64,000 bases of DNA from Neonectria sp. B-13 (lineage: Eukaryota; Ascomycota; Sordariomycetes; Hypocreales; Nectriaceae), in NCBI GenBank assembly GCA_002682825.1, contig NOKP01000009.1, positions 1,426,001 through 1,490,000 on the forward strand, given 5' to 3'. Of this stretch, positions 57,641 through 64,000 are shown in pieces. The position numbers were made by a program, and so were the translations under genes. How positions within the stretch are numbered: the stretch's first letter is position 1; each line of letters opens with the position of its first letter. The notes below the pieces were generated by a model, which made no database searches, had not been told where the DNA came from, and worked only from the letters and a program-made list of their open reading frames with translations.

Positions 57641-58374
57641 ATGTAACAAGTTTTTCTCTTGCTAGTTGAGATAGAATGCTGTAAAATAAAGAATGTACAT
57701 GCTCGAGCATCTTGGATTGCCACTTGAGACATGACATACCCTAGACCTTTGCCGCTGGTAAAGCGGGAACGCGAAAGCCGAGTCATGTGTCACGGGAACG
57801 AGAACAGACGTATCTTATTACATAAGATACGTTTGTACTGTGCCTGGACGACGACTAATTTAACAGCCTTGATCGCTACTTCAGCCGAGTTATAACTGTA
57901 CCATCTCCAACCTAGATCATCCAACGACCTTCGTTTCAGGCGACGCCGCGAGCAGCCACGCATGGTACGCATGGTACGCCGGACAAATAGAGCAAGTGCA
58001 AAACGAAAAAGCCCCAGTCGTGCTCAAAGAAATGATCATTATAACGCCGCGTATATGTGTCGTACATTCGTGTCTATCCCCTTTCCCAAAATTCCAAAGC
58101 CAGATGCACCAACGCAAAGTCAACTGAAGGATAACTTCCTTTCATACACAACATCGTCTCATTGGTCGAATTTTTGCTCCTTGGGCAATGGTGTCGCAAG
58201 CCTCCCGCCATGTCGATCATTCTTTCTGGATGATGGACAGGTGACGGAAAAACAGAGTAAGGAGATGCGGCGGGTATCATGAATCCGGACAATCGGGAGC
58301 CACCGTAATTCCAAAGCACACGTATCAATGCGCAACGGTGAGTACCGGATACGACAATAGGAAGGGCGGTATAC
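57641..58374. terminator. Convergent 3' flanks of UGGT and wc-1
   Basis: 734 bases without a gene. An AATAAAG at 57684-57690 is a likely UGGT polyadenylation signal. A perfect 11-bp inverted repeat lies at 57808-57832. GCATGGTAC is tandemly repeated at about 57960-57980. Confidence 0.4.
57808..57832. repeat. Perfect 11-bp inverted repeat, 3-nt spacer
   Basis: ACGTATCTTAT, spacer TAC, ATAAGATACGT. It lies about 170 bases after the UGGT stop codon and contains a GATA core on each strand. Confidence 0.85.
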
Positions 58375-61300
58375 TCAGGTCTGGCTCGATTCGCGTTCTT
58401 CTCGGATGGATGTCATTCCAGATGTTGCACCTACGCCCATCATGGCCGACTGACTCGGCGGCGGCGCCGCTGCCGAAGGCTTGACTCCAGTAGCCGACGC
58501 AGCACCACTCGGCGCAGTGGTTCCGTCATTGTTCTCCGGGACGAGCTGAGCAGGATTCACAGCACCCTCGCTATTGGTGACACGAGTACTGGCCGTCTCG
58601 GCTGCGATATCCTTGTTGAGCGGTGAGTGGCTTGGTGAATTTGACTTCTTGCTTTGGACATCGCTGTTCCCATTGCCACCGCGTGAGGAGTTGCGAGGAG
58701 AAACCCGCCCAGTCTGCATTGCCGTTAGTATGTCTCAGCTAAGATGGAATGCTAGGCTGAAGCTTACCTGTTTTGCCCAACGAAGACCACAGCTGTTACA
58801 GAGGTCTCTTTGGCCGCTGGGTCCTCTCCGCCACTCGGGTGTGTTGCGCGTGTGGCAGTTGGCGCAGTCCCGCACGGCATTTCCGATGCCCTTTCTCCTC
58901 TTGCGCTTCTTCTTGTTCGAGAGTAGACCGCCGAGTTCTTCTGCTAGAATGCGATTGACCTTCTCCATTTGTCGCAACTCAAACTGCCAGCTGGAGCACT
59001 TAGTCGTTCTCAGCTCATCAAATATATTGTCGTCGGATGCGAGCGCAACGTCTTGAGTCCCCAAGACCAAGGCACCACCGGACTGCGGTGCTTTGCCGGC
59101 ATCTTGCCCCCCGGCGTCAGACCTCGGAGTCGCCACCGACTTGGCTGTTCCCACGGAACTTGCGGGGGCAATGCTGCGAGATGATGCCTTGATAAGCTTC
59201 GTCTGGGCCAGCAGGAACGACGGCTTCTGACCCTCAGAGGCGTCGCCGGGATATAGAGTCGTCTGGGCCTGCAACACTTGGCCGCGACGGTTCTGGACTT
59301 CGTGCTTGCAGGTGACCGTTTTGCCACGTCTGGCCTTTTCAATCGAGCGCCCAAACTCGGGTCGCGACTCCTTACGCATCAGATCCTGGATACTTGTGCC
59401 AACCAAGTTCTCGGGCTGTAGGTCGAGGAGCGATCTGATGTTTGACGAAACGAATAGAAACAAGCCCGCAGTGGAGAGCTTGGTCCACAATTCGCTGTCA
59501 CCAATACCACCGTTGGCCTCCAGGTTCCGCCGGCTGAGGGCAAACACTGGGCGCTTACGGCCAACCAAGATTATGCACTTTCGTCCTTTGCCTTGCTCGA
59601 CAAAGAGCGAACCATGACTCTCGAACCACGTGTAGCCGCTATGCTTCCTTCGAATCCTAAAGACGATGTTGACAGGGTTCCCCAAGGTAGTATCTTTTAG
59701 CTCACGCGTGACGGGTACAATGTCGGATGGGTGACAGACGGAGGACAGAGAGTTGCCGGCAAGCTCAGCGGCGTCATACTCGAGCACTCGCTTACAAGCA
59801 GGCGACAGGTAGAGGAATAGGCCCTTGAGAGAGAGGACATGGACAACGTCATCGGTGTTCTCCAACAACATCTTGTCCCATGTCTGCTTGTGCCAGTCCG
59901 ATGCGAGTCCCTTGGGGTTGAATTGCTGCAGCAGCGTCGAGACGTCATCTACGCCGAGAGTCTGACCGTTCTCGGGTTCCCAATTACTGGATGTGGGCGG
60001 GGTCCAAATGTACTGGCCAATATCGCTGTGCTTGTAGTTGACCTTGACGCCGTGGACTCCTTGGTTGGGGGCGATAGCATCGGGACACTCGACAAGGTCG
60101 ATCTGGAAGCCAATAAAGTACCTGATATCGTCCGTGTCCCAAGGGATGGGGATCATGGTCAGGAGATTGAGGAATGGTTTCCCACCCTTGCGGTAGTTGA
60201 TGAGACTTTGCTGAACCTCCCTCCCCTCGTGAATCATTTTCTTGAGGGTGTACACGGCGCCATCATCGACAAACTCGCGTTTGGAGCCAGCCTCGACGTT
60301 GCCGTCTGGGGCCTGTAGGAAGCGACAATTCTGGCCGACGATTTCGTGACGACTGTAGCCAGTGAGGTTCTGGAAGTTGTCGGATACGTATATGATGGGG
60401 CAGTCGTTGAGAGTGACATCACAAACAACAAAGGCGCAGGACATGTCGACTGCGCCGAGGTTGATTTTAGGTTCCTTGCGAGTTGCGACTAGCCACAAAG
60501 CCTTGAGCATGTCAAAGCCGCTCTTGGAATATATCGTCTGCTCCTTGGATTCCTGTGGAGTGCCCGCACTGGCGGTTGTGGGGGTGTTGGTGGCGGAGGT
60601 AGTGCTGGGCTGGGTGATGGCAGTGAGATGAGAGCTTGCGCGGGGAGACATGATGGAACCGGACTGAGCCGAGACGTGTCGAGAGAGCGGAGACATGCTC
60701 GGGTTGAGATCAGGGGCCACGGTGGGGTTAAGAGATAGGTTTGTCGCAGCCTGGGGCTGTGGCGTCTCAGTGGTGCCAAGGGACGTGGGAGGCTTCGCCT
60801 CGTCGTCACGCTCATCGATAGCAGCATCCACGACGGCAGCTGTGGTCGCTGGTGCGATTGGGACTTGGGTAGCTGTGGTGGCATTCGTCGGGGTCGCACC
60901 GAGGGAGCCATCGTCAGAATTGAGGTCTGCAGAGAAGCCGTTTGTGGTAGTACTGAGCTGGTTCGGGGGAAACGGGGGAGGCATAGAATTGACTGTTGGA
61001 GAGAAGAGGTTCATTGTCGGAGCGTCGCCGGCCATCTGGGAGCCGACCTGCCCAACCGACATGTTGGCAAATGTGGACGGAATCATGGAACCCATCATGT
61101 CGGAGGAGATGCCGGAGTAGTCTGCAGGGTTTATGTAAGGGGTTATCTGCTCAGACATGGACATGGTGGTGTCCATGGGGAAAGTAGACGACATGTGCTG
61201 GTTGAACTGGTAGGTATCGATATCGTCGTTGTTGACTCCAAAGGCCATCATATCGCCAGTTCCCACAACGGACATTCTCCTAGGTACCTGAGGTTGGGCG

Positions 61301-61698
61301 TGGGGTACGGAGTTTCCATAGGTCTGCGACATGCTGCGTCGGCGGTATAGTTCGGTCTGGTTGCTTTGGATGATGTCGTCGAGAGAGTCGCCAGGGGGGA
61401 ACATGTCATGGTCGGGCACCATTTGCTGAGATCCTCCGACATTATCTTGCTGCTGGTATTGCTGATGTTGTTGATGATGTTGCTGTTGTTGCTGATGGTG
61501 CTGCTGGAGCTGCTGTTGGTGATGCTGTTGGAGGTGGTGTTGCTGCTGCTGGTGTTGCTGCTGGTGTTGCTGCTGGTGTTGCTGCTGGTTTTGCTGCTGC
61601 TGTTGTTGCTGCTGGTGAAGCTGCTGCTGCTGGTGTTGGTGCAGCTGCTGCTGCTGCTGCTGCTGAGGCAGCTGGTTGGGTGTGTAGAAGCCATCCAT
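58375..61698 (-). CDS. wc-1: White collar-1 blue-light receptor and transcription factor
   Basis: Minus-strand exons 61698-58768 and 58713-58375 (54-nt intron); 1089 residues. WC-1 binds FAD through its LOV domain, pairs with WC-2 and switches on light and clock genes. Layout: Q/H-rich N-terminus (about 10-85); Ser/Thr/Pro linker; LOV domain with GQNCRFLQ, where Cys458 is the expected flavin-adduct Cys; PAS-B ('MLLENTDDVVHVLSLKGLFLY') and PAS-C; nuclear basic patch KKRKRRK; GATA zinc finger CX2CX18CX2C (Cys945, 948, 967, 970); and a disordered tail encoded by exon 2. I start at ATG 61698 (MDGFYTPNQLPQ). The frame stays open a little upstream of it and a CAG acceptor precedes that part, so a short 5' exon is possible. 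Confidence 0.95.
61444..61672 (-). repeat. CAG/CAA trinucleotide tract encoding Q/H-rich segment of WC-1
   Basis: About 75 codons nearly all CAG, CAA, CAC or CAT on the coding strand, with interspersed Leu and Asn. It is low complexity and likely length-variable between strains. Confidence 0.9.
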
Positions 61699-63689
61699 GG
61701 TGACAGCATCTGGCACGATGGCGTAACCAGGCGCCTGAAAGAAGACAGCGACGAGCGACGCTGGAGTTGGGTTGCGAGTGTTGGTAGGGCCGGAGGAGAG
61801 ATGCTGCTCAACCGCGGCAACGGCAATTCTATGCGCCGAGTGGAATGTTCGGCTTGTGCCGGGTGGTCATATAGCCTCGATGGACGGCGTCGACGAGACG
61901 GCGGACACGGAGGGTGTCAGACAGGACGGAGCTTTTTGGAAGAGTTGTACCGCAGTCGAGGTCGAGGTTTGAAGCAGGAGTCGAACTTCAAGTCGAAGTC
62001 CAAGTCCAAGTGGATCCAGTCGGAACTTAGAAAGCACCGGGGTGGTTGCGAGCAGATGGCGGGAGCTGGCGGGCGATGGAGCGATCGAGGGAAATGCGGG
62101 CGCCGGTAGCGAAGCGATTTGGGCGACACCCGAGGAAGGGGGGTTACACCAAGAGGTGAATCCTGGGTCCAGCTTCTGCCCTCTCTTCTGGCTGGCTGCG
62201 ATGGGTCGCGGTGGCCTGCGGGCTGGGGATCGGTCGGCTGCTGGCTGGAAGTGCTGTCGACGACCTCCGGGCAGAAGAGCCTAAAGGAGTGGCGAGGAGG
62301 GAAGTAGGCGGCAGTGCTTGGCTGAGGATAGAAGACGAGAATCGGCCGGTGGTGATGATAGTAATGATGGTGTTTGGCAGAGTGGAGAGAGAGAGAAGGG
62401 AGATCGCCGGAAAGAGAGAAGCAGCTTGCCTGTCTGCCTGCCTGCTAACTTTACAGTGCTGCACTGGAGGCAAGTACAATGCAGTTGTCGGTGGTGCGTG
62501 TGGGGGGGGAAGGAGGGGGATGGGAAAATGGTGGAGGCCAATGGGTAATGTCGTTAGTGAGGTGGTGGTGACTGCCATTTCCTTCATTGCAATTTACAGG
62601 ACAGGCTGAAAGTACCTTTTATATGCGTCTCCCCGCCGCGGGGTACTTTGCATCCAGTTTGCACATGGTCCTTGCTCTGGCCGCCTCCCGTGTGGGGCCG
62701 GGGAGAGGTGGGATGCACGGAAGGATGCACCTCATTTCTTTCGTGCCAATGAGCCGACGTCCGACGGCATAAAAATATTTGCTTCCGTTTACACTGGACG
62801 GTGTGCTTCGTAGGTAGCTCGTCAATGCCGCCGTTGCTTGGTTGTTGACAGCGAATAATACCTCAGGGAATCCATGTGCTTAGTAAGAGGACAGACCCAG
62901 AGATACCAGAAAACACCAACAACAATGTCAGGATATCTCACCACTCACAAGGTCGCGTGCAGGGGTGAGCCCGGTATAAACCGACTACGGGAGAGATCTT
63001 CCTCTACACTAACAGGCATCCCCCGCCTCCCGAGATAATCCTCGTCCTTAAACGGGATATTCTTGGGAATTCGCTGTTCGGTTGTGGGACAGAGACGAAA
63101 AGAGAAAGTCTAGTATAAGTCACCATCATCATACTTGCTACACTCTGGTATCAATCAATACCATTATGCCAAAATTAGAAACAAGGCCTTCTCAATCAGA
63201 TTCACATTAACCGCTCCGGCCTAGGCAATTGTCACTATGTCAATGCGTATGGCCCTGAATTTTCTTCTACTCGACGCCCTCTATCCCCAAATGATTCATC
63301 CCTCCAGCTGTTCTCACTCTCTCCGCATCTCTCGCTTTCTGTTTCCCTTTGGGACAGCCCTCAAGCCCCGAGTTTCTCAGCCACTTGGCTTCAATGTGCC
63401 GTCCCACTCCTCGGGGCTTCCGCCCTTTCAAGCATCTCGGAAGCAAAACAAAACAAAATCTCCAAGTCCTCCGTTTGCCATGAAGGCATCGTAGCTAATC
63501 AACTCTTGTCTTAGCTGGCCGCTCACGTCCTTCTTGGTATCATCTGGAATCAGAGGCGGCACATTCCCAATAAATATCTGCATCATAATCATCCTCGTCC
63601 GGCCACCGTCTCCCAGCAATAACGTCCCGGCCGGCCGGGCCCATTCATATTCGGGCCCTTTTACATCGATCATTGATAGCACCCCACCC
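61699..63689. promoter_or_regulatory. 2-kb upstream region of wc-1 and 3' flank of the karyopherin-like gene
   Basis: A G-rich plus strand (61750-62580) matches a C/T-rich wc-1 leader on the coding strand. Around 61950-62020 there is a CGAAGTCCAAGTCC-type short repeat. No gene is recognised; an 84-codon minus frame at 63428-63682 has no domain. Confidence 0.35.
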
Positions 63690-64000
63690 CTAGGAGAAGT
63701 ATCCCATAATCGTTTGCTGAGACTCCTGAGAGAATTGCTGCAGCAGGGGCATGGGGTCCACGTTGGCAGTCGTCAGCAGCGCCTTGGTCGCAACCGCCAC
63801 TCGGTTGGCCGTCTGTCCCTGCAGCGTCTCCGCCTCCAGCGCCTGGGCGATGAATAGAAACACCTTGCCCGCCTGGTTGAGTACTACCGGGTGTTGCCTG
63901 TGAAAGAAGGTTGCCGTTAGCTCCACACCTCTGTGTATCATCATATTCACACGTCTTGCAACTTACTGGTCAATGAGCTCCGCCAGGTATGCATACGCAT
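63690..64000 (-). CDS. C-terminus of a probable karyopherin-beta (importin-type HEAT protein), 5' part outside window
   Basis: Minus-strand exons 64000-63967 (partial) and 63897-63690; the 69-nt intron has a GTAAGT donor and CACAG acceptor and joins to 'AYAYLAELIDQQHPVVLNQ'. About 80 residues are visible, helical and HEAT-like, ending 'PLLQQFSQESQQTIMGYFS'. This looks like the last repeats of a nuclear transport receptor, perhaps the Kap123/importin-4 or Mtr10 group. The identification is from impression only; any HEAT protein remains possible. Confidence 0.45.

Noticed and set aside
63428..63682. 84-codon minus-strand frame at the right end
   Set aside because: Lies in the 3' flank of the karyopherin-like gene, no domain, poor start context.

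Overview
The window is nuclear DNA of a filamentous ascomycete (Pezizomycotina, most likely Sordariomycetes and perhaps Hypocreales). The reasons are the gene set (a white-collar-1 photoreceptor with a Q/H-rich N-terminus, a CaaX-ended chitin synthase activator, a DUF6601 protein, a DUF3638/DUF3645 giant), the many 43-76 nt introns (GTAAGT-like donor, CTAAC branch point, CAG/TAG acceptor), and a GC-rich coding bias that leaves long open frames antisense to real genes. The exon structures below were built by hand by matching splice sites, phase and protein-family continuity. None was checked against RNA or a database.

Left part (1-25 kb), mixed accessory and metabolic genes: the C-terminus of Golgi tether subunit COG5 (1-712), a gelsolin/severin-like actin regulator, a 2.5-kb non-coding stretch with a GATA-type triplet, a heme/FAD ferric reductase convergent with an AtuA-like (DUF1446) acyltransferase-pathway protein, a secreted endonuclease/exonuclease/phosphatase-fold enzyme, an SDR oxidoreductase, a GFA-type zinc protein, an EI24/RRT8-like membrane protein, a 1546-residue secreted repeat protein built on a D-G-L-P-T motif, an intron-containing tRNA-Gly(GCC), a decayed secreted alpha/beta-hydrolase peptidase next to it, and a DUF6601 membrane protein.

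Centre (25-37 kb): one 11-exon gene on the minus strand encodes a 3276-residue protein of the DUF6606-DUF3638-DUF3645 family. Its joined exons show what looks like a complete SF2 helicase-type motif set (GQGKTS, DESD, a TRGTDL motif V-like box and a QAAMRLRQ motif VI-like box). It is the best candidate here for an undescribed molecular machine.

Right part (37-64 kb), mostly conserved cell biology: an MCT-type major facilitator, chitin synthase activator Chs4/Skt5 (with a 1.77-kb first intron and a last exon of only 12 nt that completes the CaaX box), proteasome lid subunit Rpn12, alpha-COP, UDP-glucose:glycoprotein glucosyltransferase (head-to-head with alpha-COP over 761 bp), WC-1, and the 3' end of a probable karyopherin-beta gene. 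COG5, alpha-COP and the glucosyltransferase all serve the early secretory pathway; Chs4 delivers cell-wall synthesis at the other end of that route. Apart from the shared alpha-COP/glucosyltransferase promoter region no gene cluster is evident.
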